Source: Sinorhizobium chiapasense (GTDB taxonomy: Bacteria > Pseudomonadota > Alphaproteobacteria > Rhizobiales > Rhizobiaceae). Taken from it: 64,000 nt of DNA. Shown one piece after another: positions 35,560-44,914 of the stretch. The stretch lies in assembly GCF_036488675.1 (NCBI RefSeq), contig NZ_CP133152.1, positions 1-64,000 on the forward strand, given 5' to 3'. Numbering within the stretch: position 1 is the stretch's first letter; the number at the start of each line of letters is the position of its first letter. The notes beneath the pieces are model-generated. The model did not search any database. It saw nothing but the letters and a program-made list of their open reading frames with translations, and was not told the DNA's origin. The translations under genes and the position numbers were made by a program.

Positions 35560-36501
35560 ATGTTCCCGCCCGTCCCAAATCCCAGCACCGGACCTCAAAC
35601 CCCGAAGTTCGGCGAAAGCGACCTGATGCGACGCTCGGCGTCGAACGTGACGCCGCCCGCCGAGCGCCAGACCGAAGTCGCCAAGCTCATCGATGTCTCG
35701 AAGTGCATCGGCTGCAAGGCCTGCCAATCCGCCTGCATCGAGTGGAACGACACCCATCCCGAGATCGAGGAGAACGTGGGCGTCTTTGAAAACCCGCACG
35801 ACCTGACGCCGGACATGTTCACGCTGATGCGGTTCACCGAATGGGAAAACCCTGAGACGAACAATCTCGAATGGTTGATCCGCAAGGACGGCTGCATGCA
35901 TTGCGAGGACCCGGGCTGTCTCAAGGCGTGCCCCGCGCCCGGCGCCATCGTGCAATATTCGAACGGCATCGTGGACTTCGTCCATGAGAACTGCATCGGC
36001 TGCGGCTATTGCATCAAGGGATGCCCGTTCAACATTCCGCGCATCTCGACGGTCGATCATACCGCTTACAAATGCACGCTCTGCTCCGACCGCGTCGCGG
36101 TCGGCCAGGGGCCGGCCTGTGCCAAGGCCTGCCCGACGCAGGCGATCGTCTGGGGCACCAAGGAGGAGATGAAGAAACATGCCGAAGGGCGGATCACCGA
36201 CCTGAAGTCCCGCGGCTTTGCCAATGCCGGCCTCTACGATCCGCCGGGCGTCGGCGGCACGCACGTCATGTATGTGCTGCACCATGCCGACAAGCCGGAG
36301 ATTTACGCCGGTCTGCCCAACGACCCGAGGATCAGCCCGATCGTCGAGGCCTGGAAGGGGGTCACCAAATATGCCGGCCTCGCCGTCATGGGCGTCGCGG
36401 CGGTCACCGGCTTCCTGCATTACATGGTCAACGGCCCCAACCGCGTTACCGAAGAGGACGAGGAGGCTGCTGAGCGGCTCACGGGAGATCGTTCCTCATG
36501 A
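35560..36501 (+). CDS. fdoH: Formate dehydrogenase iron-sulfur (beta) subunit
   Basis: The 313-residue protein carries electrons from FdoG to the cytochrome b subunit. Four ferredoxin-type Cys clusters are visible: [37 protein letters not shown] and [21 protein letters not shown] (the last given as its spaced Cys). A C-terminal hydrophobic helix ([20 protein letters not shown]) anchors it in the membrane. The ATG is 13 bp after the fdoG stop, with TGAGGAGG upstream. The stop overlaps the fdoI start by 4 nt (ATGA), indicating translational coupling. Confidence 0.95.
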   Translation: MFPPVPNPSTGPQTPKFGESDLMRRSASNVTPPAERQTEVAKLIDVSKCIGCKACQSACIEWNDTHPEIEENVGVFENPHDLTPDMFTLMRFTEWENPETNNLEWLIRKDGCMHCEDPGCLKACPAPGAIVQYSNGIVDFVHENCIGCGYCIKGCPFNIPRISTVDHTAYKCTLCSDRVAVGQGPACAKACPTQAIVWGTKEEMKKHAEGRITDLKSRGFANAGLYDPPGVGGTHVMYVLHHADKPEIYAGLPNDPRISPIVEAWKGVTKYAGLAVMGVAAVTGFLHYMVNGPNRVTEEDEEAAERLTGDRSS

Positions 36502-37205
36502 GTACCAACACGGAAAATGACGCCGGCAAGAGCAGCAGCGTGCATGCCGGCAAGCCTGTCACGGTCGATCGTTACACCGGAGGCGCGCGGATCAATCACT
36601 GGATCACAGCCGGCAGCCTCGTGCTGCTCGCGCTTTCCGGCCTCTCTCTGTTCCACCCGCGGCTTTTCTTCCTGTCGGGGCTGTTCGGCGGGGGCCAATT
36701 GGTGCGCGCCATCCACCCGTGGATCGGCGTCGTCCTGTTCTTCAGCTTCCTCGGCCTGTTCCTGCGTTTCTGGAAGCTCAATCTGTGGAAGCGCGAAGAC
36801 GGCACCTGGCTTGCACGGGTGCGCGACGTGCTGACTGCGCACGACGAACGCCTGCCCGAGATCGGCAAGTACAATGCCGGGCAGAAGCTCGTCTTCTGGT
36901 CCATGTCGGTCCTGATCATCGTCCTGATCGCGTCCGGTCTCGTCATATGGGATGAATATTTCGCGGCCTTCACCACCATCGAGCAGAAGCGGTGGGCCGT
37001 TCTCGTGCACGCAATCGCCGCCATCCTCGCGATCAGCGTCTGGATCACCCATGTCTATGCAGCGATCTGGGTAAAGGGTACGATACGCGGGATGGTACGC
37101 GGTTCCGTGACCGGCGGCTGGGCTTGGCGGTATCACCGCAAATGGTTGCGCGAACTCGTCGCCAAGCCGCCTGCGAAAGACGAGAAGAGGACGGCAGCAG
37201 AATAG
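36498..37205 (+). CDS. fdoI: Formate dehydrogenase cytochrome b556 (gamma) subunit
   Basis: The 235-residue protein has four membrane helices and His residues that hold heme b: [60 protein letters not shown] and [22 protein letters not shown]. It passes electrons to quinone. The start overlaps fdoH by 4 nt. The TAG stop is the first bases of a palindromic repeat (37204-37252), which may form a hairpin before fdhE. Confidence 0.94.
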   Translation: MSTNTENDAGKSSSVHAGKPVTVDRYTGGARINHWITAGSLVLLALSGLSLFHPRLFFLSGLFGGGQLVRAIHPWIGVVLFFSFLGLFLRFWKLNLWKREDGTWLARVRDVLTAHDERLPEIGKYNAGQKLVFWSMSVLIIVLIASGLVIWDEYFAAFTTIEQKRWAVLVHAIAAILAISVWITHVYAAIWVKGTIRGMVRGSVTGGWAWRYHRKWLRELVAKPPAKDEKRTAAE

Positions 37206-37252
37206 GGCGGGATGAGGAAAAGTGTGGGCGGTTTTCCGCCCGCATCCCGCTC
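37204..37252. repeat. GCGGGATG-type palindromic repeat
   Basis: AGGGCGGGATGAGGAAAAGT then GGGCGGTTTTCCGCCCGCAT and CCCGCTC: outer arms GCGGGATG/CATCCCGC with an inner hairpin. The same element occurs at 42460, 47670 and 62167. Confidence 0.85.
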
Positions 37253-37307
37253 GAAACCAAGTTTCAGGGTTATATCACGTGGCCCGTCGGGTTCGTGAGG
37301 GAGTGTG

Positions 37308-38222
37308 ATGAAACGCAAAGACGCAGCAGCGCCGGATCCCACCGCCATTGGAGAAGTCTCGTCGCCGCCGTTTGCGCGCCTGCCTGATCCGTCTTCGCTG
37401 TTCTTCATCCGATCGCTGCGCCTTCGTCAATTGGCCGAAGCGAGCGACCTTGCGCCCTATCTCAACTTCGTAGCCCGGCTCGCTGGAGCTCAACACGATA
37501 TCCAGGCCGAGCTTCCGCCTGCCGAAGGCCCCGACGCCGCAGCCCTCAAGCGCGCACGAGAGTTCGAGATGCCGCCGCTCCATCGCCATGGGATGGAGGG
37601 CGAAGCGCTCAACACGATATTCGACCGTCTGTTCGCAGCCGCTGACGCAATCGAGAAACCGGTGCCGGCCGCCGCCGCGTTGGCACGTGTCGCCGCCGCC
37701 GATGCGCAAGCGCGTCTTCTCATGGCCAATACCGTGCTTTCCGGTTCGTTGCCTGCGGACGCGATTGCGGAACACATTTTTGTCTGGGCCGCGCTTCAGG
37801 TGCATTTCGCTCGGCTGGCGTCGCTTCTCGACGCCAAGAAGCTCACGCCCGTCGCCGACGGCGTTTGCCCGTCATGCGGCGGCAGGCCGGTATCGTCCAT
37901 GGTCGTCGGCTGGCCGGGCTCGCACGGCGCGCGGTTCTGCTCCTGCTCGCTGTGCTGCACCTATTGGCACTATGTCCGGATCAAGTGCGTGCTTTGCGGC
38001 TCCACCAAGGGGATCTCCTATCGCGAGATCGAGGACCAGGGCGGGACCGTCAAGGCCGAGACCTGCGACGAATGCCATGGCTGGACAAAGATTTTCTACC
38101 AGAACAACGAGCCGGCAACGGAACCGGTCGCGGACGATGTTGCGAGCCTGAGCCTCGATCTTTTGATGCGCGAGGGTCCCTATCGCCGTGGCGGATTCGC
38201 GCCGCTACTGGCCGGCTTCTGA
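37308..38222 (+). CDS. fdhE: Formate dehydrogenase accessory protein FdhE
   Basis: FdhE is a cytosolic rubredoxin-like maturation factor needed for active respiratory formate dehydrogenase. The 304-residue product carries the family Cys pairs: CPSCGGRP, CSCSLCCTYWHYVRIKCVLC (with CxxC sets) and TCDECHGW, which bind iron or zinc. The N-terminal helical half begins after a GTG/ATG pair; I chose the ATG at 37308, after GGGAG. It lies between fdoI and selA in the same direction and probably in the same operon. Confidence 0.93.
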   Translation: MKRKDAAAPDPTAIGEVSSPPFARLPDPSSLFFIRSLRLRQLAEASDLAPYLNFVARLAGAQHDIQAELPPAEGPDAAALKRAREFEMPPLHRHGMEGEALNTIFDRLFAAADAIEKPVPAAAALARVAAADAQARLLMANTVLSGSLPADAIAEHIFVWAALQVHFARLASLLDAKKLTPVADGVCPSCGGRPVSSMVVGWPGSHGARFCSCSLCCTYWHYVRIKCVLCGSTKGISYREIEDQGGTVKAETCDECHGWTKIFYQNNEPATEPVADDVASLSLDLLMREGPYRRGGFAPLLAGF

Positions 38223-38270
38223 TGCGTCATGCCAGTTTTCGAGTGCTGGCGCGATGCAAGGAGGACTTTG

Positions 38271-39683
38271 ATGGATGCCAATGTCCGGTTGCGCGACATC
38301 CCGTCGGTGGACGAGCTTCTGAGATCGGCGGCCCTCGTCGAAGCGGTCGAATGCTTCGGGCGATCGGCCGTTACCGAAGCCTTGCGGAAAGTCTTGGCCA
38401 CGACCCGGGACGAGGTGCGCAAAGGTGGAGAGGTTCCTCCTTCCGACGCCATCGTCACGGCCGCCGTCACGGCGCTTGAGGAGAATGATCGGTCGACGCT
38501 CCGCCCGCTCTTCAATCTGACGGGGACCGTGCTCCACACCAATCTCGGCCGGGCCTTGCTCGCGCAAGCGGCAATCGACGCTGCGACGGAGGCGATGCGC
38601 GAAGCGGTGGCGCTCGAGTTCGACCTCGAGAGCGGCAAACGCGGCGAAAGAGACGATCACCTTCGAGCGCTCGTCTGCGAGCTGACCGGTGCCGAGGATG
38701 CGACCATCGTCAACAACAATGCCGCGGCCGTGCTTCTGGTGCTGAACAGTCTCGCGGCCGGCAGGGAGGCGATCGTCTCGCGCGGCGAGCTGATCGAGAT
38801 CGGCGGCGCGTTCCGCATGCCGGACATCATGCTGCGCTCCGGCGTCCGCCTCGTCGAGGTCGGTACCACGAACCGCACCCATGCGAGGGACTATCGCGAC
38901 GCCATAGGACCCGAGACGGGCCTAATCATGAAGGTCCACACCTCCAACTATCGCATCGAAGGTTTTACCAAGGAGGTCGGCGCCCGCGAGCTTGCCGGCA
39001 TTGCCCACGAGCGCGGTCTGCCGCTCGTCAACGACCTCGGTTCGGGCACGCTTACCGACCTCGAGCGCTTCGGGCTTGCCCACGAGCCGACCGTTAGCGA
39101 AGCGATTGCCGACGGCGCCGACATCGTCACTTTCTCTGGCGACAAGCTGCTTGGCGGACCGCAAGCCGGCTTCATCGTCGGACGCACAGCCTTCATCGAA
39201 AAGATCAACAGCAACCCGATGAAACGCGCGCTGCGGGTCGACAAGATCCGCCTTGCGGCGCTGGAAGCGACGCTCAGGCTCTATCGTGACCCGGATCGCC
39301 TGGGCGAGCGGCTTCCGACGATGCGGCTGCTTTCCCGTCCGAAGGCGGACATCGGTGACCAGGCGGCGCGGCTGGCATCTTTGATGGAGCGCGCCGTGAA
39401 GAGCGCATTCCGCGTTTCGGTCGTGGATTGCGAAAGCCAGATCGGCTCCGGCGCCCTGCCGCTCTCTGCCGTGCCGAGCGCAGGGCTTGCCTTGACGCCG
39501 CATTCAGGCAGCGGCCGCACACTTGCCGAACTGGCCGCGGCCATGAGGCGTCTGCCGATGCCTGTCATCGGCCGCATCGAGCGCGGGGCGCTCATCCTCG
39601 ATTTGCGCTGCCTTGAGGATGAGGACGGTTTCGTCGCCAATCTCGCGCATCTCGATCCGCCGAGCGAAGGACCGCCGTCGTGA
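38271..39683 (+). CDS. selA: L-seryl-tRNA(Sec) selenium transferase SelA
   Basis: SelA converts seryl-tRNA(Sec) to selenocysteyl-tRNA(Sec) with selenophosphate from SelD; it is a PLP-dependent decamer. The 470-residue product starts [20 protein letters not shown] after AAGGAGG. Family segments: [60 protein letters not shown] and the PLP site [17 protein letters not shown] with Lys292. The stop overlaps the GTG start of the next gene by 4 nt. Confidence 0.95.
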   Translation: MDANVRLRDIPSVDELLRSAALVEAVECFGRSAVTEALRKVLATTRDEVRKGGEVPPSDAIVTAAVTALEENDRSTLRPLFNLTGTVLHTNLGRALLAQAAIDAATEAMREAVALEFDLESGKRGERDDHLRALVCELTGAEDATIVNNNAAAVLLVLNSLAAGREAIVSRGELIEIGGAFRMPDIMLRSGVRLVEVGTTNRTHARDYRDAIGPETGLIMKVHTSNYRIEGFTKEVGARELAGIAHERGLPLVNDLGSGTLTDLERFGLAHEPTVSEAIADGADIVTFSGDKLLGGPQAGFIVGRTAFIEKINSNPMKRALRVDKIRLAALEATLRLYRDPDRLGERLPTMRLLSRPKADIGDQAARLASLMERAVKSAFRVSVVDCESQIGSGALPLSAVPSAGLALTPHSGSGRTLAELAAAMRRLPMPVIGRIERGALILDLRCLEDEDGFVANLAHLDPPSEGPPS

Positions 39684-40507
39684 GTCTCTTCAGCCGCTTC
39701 CTGCGAAGATCGACCGAGAGCGATCAATCCGGCGAGGCGCCGATGGAGAAGGCGCTCGCCGCCGCCCGCAGCGGCGACTACGAGACTGCCCTTGCGACCT
39801 GGATACCCTTGGCGCAGGCGGGAAATCCGCGAGCGCAGAACAATATCGGTGCATGCTTTGCTGGTGGACTGGGTGTCGCCCGCGACGCCGAGCTTGCCTA
39901 CCGCTGGCTCTGTCTCGCTGCCGAGGCCGGCGATCCAGTCGGTCAGCGCAACCTCGCCTCGCTGCTCTTCAAGGGCGAGGGAATCGCACCGGATTATCAA
40001 AGGGCGGCGGCGCTCTACCGCAAGGCAGCCGAACAGGATGACGCCGAGGCTCAGGACATGCTGAGCTGGATGCTTTTGGAGGGCGATCTCATCGAGCCCG
40101 ACTTCGCGGAAGCGCACCGCTGGGCGCTCGCTGCCGCAAAGAACGGCTCCGCTCAGTCGATGACGCGGCTCGGGATGCTCTACCACAATGCCATCGGCGT
40201 CGCGCGCGATCCGATCGAGGCGGTCTACTGGTGGGGGCTCGGCGCGCGCGCCGGTGACGCCGACGGGCAGGCGATGCTTGGCGCGGCGTATCATCTGGGA
40301 CGCGGCATCGCCCGCGATCCCGTCGATGCCTTCGCCTGGCTCTTGAGGGCGCGTGAAGCTGGCAGCGCGCTGGCGACGCCGTTCTTCGACGTCGTTCGTG
40401 ACGGGCTCGACGCGGAGGAATTGGCGGAGGCCGAGCGCCGCGCCGCGATGTCGCTGCCCGAGACGGCGGATCCGTCCCAGCCTGCACATGGGAGGGGCGA
40501 AAAGTGA
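39680..40507 (+). CDS. Sel1-repeat protein coupled to selA and selB
   Basis: The 275-residue product is almost entirely Sel1-type tetratricopeptide-like repeats (five to six units, for example [20 protein letters not shown], then [20 protein letters not shown] and [20 protein letters not shown]), so a helical scaffold that binds other proteins. It has no signal peptide or membrane segment. It starts with GTG in a GTGA overlap with selA, and selB starts with GTG in a GTGA overlap with it, so all three are translationally coupled. This context, rather than the sequence (the Sel1 name is unrelated to selenium), suggests a role in selenocysteine insertion or enzyme maturation. Function unproven. 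Confidence 0.85.
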   Translation: MSLFSRFLRRSTESDQSGEAPMEKALAAARSGDYETALATWIPLAQAGNPRAQNNIGACFAGGLGVARDAELAYRWLCLAAEAGDPVGQRNLASLLFKGEGIAPDYQRAAALYRKAAEQDDAEAQDMLSWMLLEGDLIEPDFAEAHRWALAAAKNGSAQSMTRLGMLYHNAIGVARDPIEAVYWWGLGARAGDADGQAMLGAAYHLGRGIARDPVDAFAWLLRAREAGSALATPFFDVVRDGLDAEELAEAERRAAMSLPETADPSQPAHGRGEK

Positions 40508-42501
40508 TCGTCGGCACGGCCGGTCATATCGATCATGGCAAGACGTCGTTGATCCGGGCGCTGACCGGTGTCGACACCGACCGGCTGAAGGAGGAGAAGG
40601 ACCGCGGCATATCGATCGACCTCGGCTTTGCCTACATGCCGGTCGAGGGCGCAGAAACCCTCGGCTTTGTCGACGTCCCGGGCCACGAGAAATTCATCCA
40701 TACCATGCTGGCGGGCGCCGGCGGCATCGACTTCGTGCTGTTGGTGGTGGCGGCCGACGACGGTGTCATGCCGCAGACGCGCGAGCATCTGGCGATCGTC
40801 GACCTGCTCGGCATCGAACACGGCATCGTCGCCATCACCAAGGCCGATCTCGTGTCGGAAGATCGCCTCCAAGAAGTCGAACGGCAGATGCGAGACGAGC
40901 TTGCCGGCACGGCGCTTGCCGATGTCTCGATGATCCCGGTATCGGCTGTATCGGGTAGCGGCGTGGCGCTGCTTCGTGATGAAATCGCCGGTGCGGCGCG
41001 AACCTTCACGCGACGGCAGGCAACCGGCCGCTTCCGGCTGGCGGTTGATCGCTCCTTCACCATTCAGGGCGTCGGCACGGTCGTCACCGGAACCGTACTT
41101 TCAGGACAGGTGTCGGTGGAGGACCATGTCACCATCAGCCCTTCCGGTCTCGACGCCCGGGTGCGATCGATCCATGCGCAGAACAGGCCAAGCGAAACCG
41201 GCCGCGCGGGCGATCGCTGCGCGCTGAACCTCGCCGGTCCCGGCATCACGAAGACGGCGGTCAATCGCGGCGACGTGGTCTGCGACCAGGATCTGCATGC
41301 GCCGACGAGCCGGATCGATGCGACGTTGCGCGTGCTCGGCTCCGAGCCGAAGCCGATCGGCCACTGGTTCCCGGTGCGGCTTCATCATGCCTCGGTTGAA
41401 GTCGGAGCCCGGATCGTCCTTCTGGCCGATGAGCCGGCGGCCCCCGGTGCGCGCACCCGCGTCCAGCTCGTGCTGGAGCGGCCGATCGCGGCGGCGGCTG
41501 GAGACCGCTATGTCGTTCGCGACACCTCCGCGCGCCGCACCATCGGCGGCGGTCGGTTCCTGGATCTGCGCGCGCCGGCGCGCAAGCGGCGCACGGCGGA
41601 GCGGATGGCGCAGCTCGATGCGCTCTCCCTGACCGAACCGAAAGAGGCAATCGAGGCCTTGCTCGCCGCGCCGCCGTTTTATCTCGACCTCAACGCCTTT
41701 GCCCGCGACCGAGCGATCGCTGCAACGGAGGCCGTCGCGCTGACGCAATCGCTCGGTGTCGTGCAACTGCCGCTGGAGGCGACGACGCTCGCCATGTCCG
41801 AGACGAGTTGGGATAAATTCCGCAACGATATCCTCGCCCGGCTCAAGGGTTTCCATACCGACAATCCGGATCTGTTGGGAATGGGTGTCGAGCGGCTGCG
41901 CACGCAGACGGAGCTTCGCTTGCCGGTGCCGGCCTTTCGGGCGGCATTGCAGGCACTCGCTCGACCGGGAGAGATCGCGCTCGACGGAGCATGGGTCCGG
42001 CTTGCCGACCATCGGGTGACGATGACCCTGGCCGACGAACGGCTCTGGCATGATATCAAGCCCCTGCTCGACGGGGCCGAGCGGTTCCGCCCGCCGCGCG
42101 TACGCGATATCGCCGGATTGCTGGCGGTGCCCGAGGCGCAGGTCCGCCGGCTCATGAAGCTCGGCAGTCGCATGGGCAAGGTGCACGAGGTGGCGCACGA
42201 TCATTTTTTCCTGCGCGAGGTGGTGGCGGAGATGGTCGCGGTCATCGTTGAGATCAGTACGGCCGCGGACAAGGGCTGGTTCACTGCGATGCAGTTTCGC
42301 GATCGACTCGAGAACGGCCGCAAGGTTGCGATCCAGATCCTCGACTTCTTCGACCGTCACAGCGTCACGCTCAGACGCGGCGATATGCGCCGCCTCAATC
42401 GCAACCGTCTGGACCTTTTCGGCAATTTGCCGAATGGTGTGCGTGACAAGGTGGGTGTTTTAGAGCGGGATGAGGAAAGCTGTGAGCGCATCCCGCTCTA
42501 A
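40504..42501 (+). CDS. selB: Selenocysteine-specific elongation factor SelB
   Basis: SelB is the GTPase that brings Sec-tRNA(Sec) to the ribosome when a UGA is followed by SECIS. The 665-residue protein has the GTP motifs GTAGHIDHGKTSLIRALTGV (P-loop), DVPGHEKFIHTMLAGAGG and TKAD, followed by translation-factor domains 2-3 (VGTVVTGTVLSGQVSVEDHV) and C-terminal winged helices that bind SECIS. It starts with GTG in a GTGA overlap. The last dozen residues come from a palindromic repeat that also supplies the stop, so the natural C-terminus may have been altered; the SECIS-binding part seems intact. Confidence 0.94.
   Translation: MIVGTAGHIDHGKTSLIRALTGVDTDRLKEEKDRGISIDLGFAYMPVEGAETLGFVDVPGHEKFIHTMLAGAGGIDFVLLVVAADDGVMPQTREHLAIVDLLGIEHGIVAITKADLVSEDRLQEVERQMRDELAGTALADVSMIPVSAVSGSGVALLRDEIAGAARTFTRRQATGRFRLAVDRSFTIQGVGTVVTGTVLSGQVSVEDHVTISPSGLDARVRSIHAQNRPSETGRAGDRCALNLAGPGITKTAVNRGDVVCDQDLHAPTSRIDATLRVLGSEPKPIGHWFPVRLHHASVEVGARIVLLADEPAAPGARTRVQLVLERPIAAAAGDRYVVRDTSARRTIGGGRFLDLRAPARKRRTAERMAQLDALSLTEPKEAIEALLAAPPFYLDLNAFARDRAIAATEAVALTQSLGVVQLPLEATTLAMSETSWDKFRNDILARLKGFHTDNPDLLGMGVERLRTQTELRLPVPAFRAALQALARPGEIALDGAWVRLADHRVTMTLADERLWHDIKPLLDGAERFRPPRVRDIAGLLAVPEAQVRRLMKLGSRMGKVHEVAHDHFFLREVVAEMVAVIVEISTAADKGWFTAMQFRDRLENGRKVAIQILDFFDRHSVTLRRGDMRRLNRNRLDLFGNLPNGVRDKVGVLERDEESCERIPL
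42460..42501. repeat. GCGGGATG-type palindromic repeat overlapping the selB end
   Basis: TTAGAGCGGGATGAGGAAAG ... GCGCATCCCGCTCTAA. The selB TAA is the final triplet of the palindrome. Confidence 0.85.
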
Positions 42502-42563
42502 CTCTTTGAGGCAAAGCAATTCCGGACGGAAAACCGTTACACACGTTTCCTGGAATTGCTTGA

Positions 42564-42659
42564 GGAGGAGATTCGTCCCCGGTGGGGCGTCCGGACTTCA
42601 AATCCGGGAGGGGTCGAGAGACGGCCTTTGGTGGGTTCGACTCCCACTCTCTTCCGCCA
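42564..42659 (+). tRNA. selC: tRNA-Sec (anticodon TCA)
   Basis: The 96-nt gene folds as a bacterial selenocysteine tRNA: 8-bp acceptor stem (GGAGGAGA with TCTCTTCC, one G-U), 6-bp D stem with a 4-nt loop (CGTCCC/GGGGCG), anticodon loop CTTCAAA with TCA at 42598-42600, a long variable arm (GGTCG/CGGCC with an AGAGA loop), T arm GTGGG-TTCGACT-CCCAC, discriminator G, and encoded CCA. It lies 62 bp after selB and can be transcribed with the operon. Confidence 0.96.
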
Positions 42660-42697
42660 TCATCCGGTTCGGCGGGAAGCTCCGGCTGACGACGCCT

Positions 42698-42801
42698 AAG
42701 AGCGCCGTGCGTTCAAGTGAACGCACAAAGGACGCTCTAGCACTTTGGTTCTAGAGCATCTTATCCGCTTCCAGTGATTCCACTTGAAAGGGGGATGCTC
42801 T
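42698..42801. repeat. RIME-like palindromic repeat, inverted copy of 16939-17044
   Basis: Reverse complement of the 16939 element with three substitutions and one extra base by eye. It closes the 320-base gap between selB and uxuA that also contains the tRNA-Sec gene. Confidence 0.9.
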
Positions 42802-42821
42802 GGCGTTCGTGTCGCCGCCGA

Positions 42822-44009
42822 TCAGGTCGGCGGCGCGCCAAGGGCGTGAAGGATGCCGCGCAGCTCCGCGAGACCACGCAAGCGGCCGATCGCGGGATAG
42901 CCGGGCGTGACGCTCTTCTGCAAATCGTCAAGCATCCGGTGGCCATGGTCCGAGCGGAAGACGATGGTATCTTCCGCTCCCCGGCGCTGGTCTTCGGCGA
43001 CGAGTTCCTTCAGGACATCGACCATCGAGACGTCGCCTTCGAGGTGCGCGCTTTCATGGAAGCTGCGGCCGTCGCCTTCGCGGGTGGTGGCGCGAAGGTG
43101 GGCGAAATGAATGCGCGATGCAAACCGCCGGGCGATCTTCGGCAGGTCGTTGTCGGCCCTGACGCCGAGACTTCCGGTGCAGTAGCACATGCCGTTCGCT
43201 TCCGAGGGCACGGCGTCGAACAGTGCGGCGTAATCGGCCTCCGTCGAGGCGATGCGCGGCAGGCCGAAGAGCGGACGCGGCGGATCGTCCGGATGAAGCG
43301 TCAGCTTGACGCCCCTTGCTTCCGCCGCCGGTGTTACGGCCTCAAGAAATTCGATCAGATGCTGGCGCAGGCGCGCCGCGTCGATTTCCTGATAGGCTGC
43401 AAGCCGCTCGCGGAAGGCGGGGATCGTTAGCGGCTCGGTGGTGGAGCCGGGGAGCGCGGAGGTGATGATGCGCGTGATCTCGGCGATCTCCTCCTCCGGC
43501 ATCGAACCGAAGACGGCCTCTGCCCGCTCGCGGTCTTCTTGCGAGTATTCGCTTTCGGCGCCGGGGCGTTTCAGGACGAAAAGTTCGAAGGCCGCGAAGC
43601 GCTCATGGTCGAAGCGCATCGCGGTCGCGCCCGTCGGCGTGACGAAGTCGAGCTCTGTGCGGGTCCAGTCGACCACCGGCATGAAGTTGTAGCAGATGAT
43701 CTTGATGCCGCAGGCGGCGACGGCTTCGAGACTGGCAATCCAGGCCTCGATCTCGGCCTTCGCCTTTCCGCCCTTGCGCTTGACCAGATCGGGGATCGGT
43801 ATGCTCTCGACGACCGACCATTTGAGCGGCGTGCGGCCGGCAGGCGTGGTCTCGATGAGCGACTGGCGCTCGCGCACGGCCTTTTCGCTCCAGGCCTCGC
43901 CGATCGGCACCTGATGCAGCGCTGAGACGACATTGGTCGCGCCCGCCTGACGCACATCGTCCAGCGTGACCGGCGCATCCGGCCCAAACCATCTCCAGCC
44001 CTGCCGCAT
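42822..44009 (-). CDS. uxuA: Mannonate dehydratase UxuA
   Basis: UxuA dehydrates D-mannonate to 2-keto-3-deoxy-D-gluconate in hexuronate breakdown. The 395-residue product shows the family beginning RQGWRWFGPDAPVTLDDVRQ and the metal-site TIM-barrel segments VKLTLHPDDPPRPLFGLPRI, GMCYCTGSLGVR and RIHFAHLRATTREG, with a final FRSDHGHRMLDDL. The ATG is preceded by AGGAGG. It is divergent from uxaC, with the GntR gene between, and forms the third step after UxaC and UxuB encoded further right. Confidence 0.95.
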   Translation of the reverse strand: MRQGWRWFGPDAPVTLDDVRQAGATNVVSALHQVPIGEAWSEKAVRERQSLIETTPAGRTPLKWSVVESIPIPDLVKRKGGKAKAEIEAWIASLEAVAACGIKIICYNFMPVVDWTRTELDFVTPTGATAMRFDHERFAAFELFVLKRPGAESEYSQEDRERAEAVFGSMPEEEIAEITRIITSALPGSTTEPLTIPAFRERLAAYQEIDAARLRQHLIEFLEAVTPAAEARGVKLTLHPDDPPRPLFGLPRIASTEADYAALFDAVPSEANGMCYCTGSLGVRADNDLPKIARRFASRIHFAHLRATTREGDGRSFHESAHLEGDVSMVDVLKELVAEDQRRGAEDTIVFRSDHGHRMLDDLQKSVTPGYPAIGRLRGLAELRGILHALGAPPT

Positions 44010-44098
44010 ATTGGTGTTCCTCCTGTCAGCCTTGATTCTTTTGTTGGGGTGGTCTCTTGAGATCGTCTCTCGAGGTTGTCGAGGGGCGCGCTCGCCGT

Positions 44099-44836
44099 TC
44101 AGCTGAAATAGCCCGGATAGAGAAGCCGCAGCTCGTCAATGTCGGGAATGACGGCGCTCAGGTGATGCATCATCGCGCCGCGCGCACGATCCACATCATG
44201 CGCCGCGATGGCGTCGCGGATCGTCGTGTGCTCCTCGATGACGCTGTCCATGCGGCCAAGCACCGGCAGCGTCAGGCGGCGGGCGCGGTCGATCTGCAGT
44301 TTCACGGTCTTCAGGATGCTCCAGATGCCCGGATAGCCGGCGATCGCCGAGATGGCCTCGTGGAAGGCCTCGTCCTGTTCGTGGAACTGCGATGGCTCGT
44401 TGAGCGCGGCGTGGACGCGCTGGCGAGCGATGATCGCATCGAGCCTGGCGATATCGTCGGTGGTCGCGACCTCGGCGGCGTGTTCGACCGTCGTGCGCTC
44501 CAGCGATTTGCGGATGACGACGGCTTCGGGAATGGCGGAGACCGGAATGCGCGACACGAAGGTTCCCGATTGCGGGAAGATTTCGACGAGCCCGGCTTCG
44601 GCAAGCCTCAGAAGCGCCTCGCGCACCGGCGTGCGGCTGACGCCGAACTCCTCGGAAATGCGCTTCTCCTGCAGGGCGACGCCCGGCTTCATCTGCAGCG
44701 AAAGGATCGCGGCATGAAGCTGCTCATAGATCGCCGATGCGGTCGTCACCCGGCGAATCTTGACGCCGCCTGACACTGCGAAAGTCGGCGACGACACATC
44801 CGGGCGTTGGCGTTTCGACATGGAGGCGAATTCCAT
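44099..44836 (-). CDS. GntR-family (FCD) regulator, probable uronate regulator
   Basis: The 245-residue product has an N-terminal GntR winged helix (SAIYEQLHAAILSLQMKPGV, then SEEFGVSRTPVREALLRLAE, about residues 34-82) and an all-helical FCD ligand domain (HEQDEAFHEAISAIAGYPGI, with the metal-binding Asp and His). It lies between uxuA, which it precedes in the same direction by about 90 bp, and the divergent uxaC. It likely represses both units and responds to a hexuronate intermediate, as UxuR and ExuR do. The start may be at M6 (44821); neither has a good ribosome site. Confidence 0.88.
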   Translation of the reverse strand: MEFASMSKRQRPDVSSPTFAVSGGVKIRRVTTASAIYEQLHAAILSLQMKPGVALQEKRISEEFGVSRTPVREALLRLAEAGLVEIFPQSGTFVSRIPVSAIPEAVVIRKSLERTTVEHAAEVATTDDIARLDAIIARQRVHAALNEPSQFHEQDEAFHEAISAIAGYPGIWSILKTVKLQIDRARRLTLPVLGRMDSVIEEHTTIRDAIAAHDVDRARGAMMHHLSAVIPDIDELRLLYPGYFS

Positions 44837-44854
44837 CTGTTGACTCGGTTTTGG

Positions 44855-44864
44855 ATACTAGTAT
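44855..44864. promoter_or_regulatory. Possible GntR operator
   Basis: Perfect palindrome ATACTAGTAT within TTGGATACTAGTATATCAA, in the short gap between the divergent regulator and uxaC. It is of the general type bound by FadR/UxuR-class regulators; no second copy was sought systematically. Confidence 0.45.
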
Positions 44865-44914
44865 ATCAATTCATTCAGATTGCCAATATGGATGAGGGAA
44901 GGGAGGCCCCGGAA

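Noticed and set aside
32442..35588. Long minus-strand open frame (1048 codons) opposite fdoG
   Set aside because: Shadow of a GC-rich coding strand: no family features, while the plus strand encodes a clear formate dehydrogenase.
42564..42659. tRNA-Sec as an integration site of a genomic island
   Set aside because: No integrase gene and no second copy of the tRNA 3' end seen in the window.
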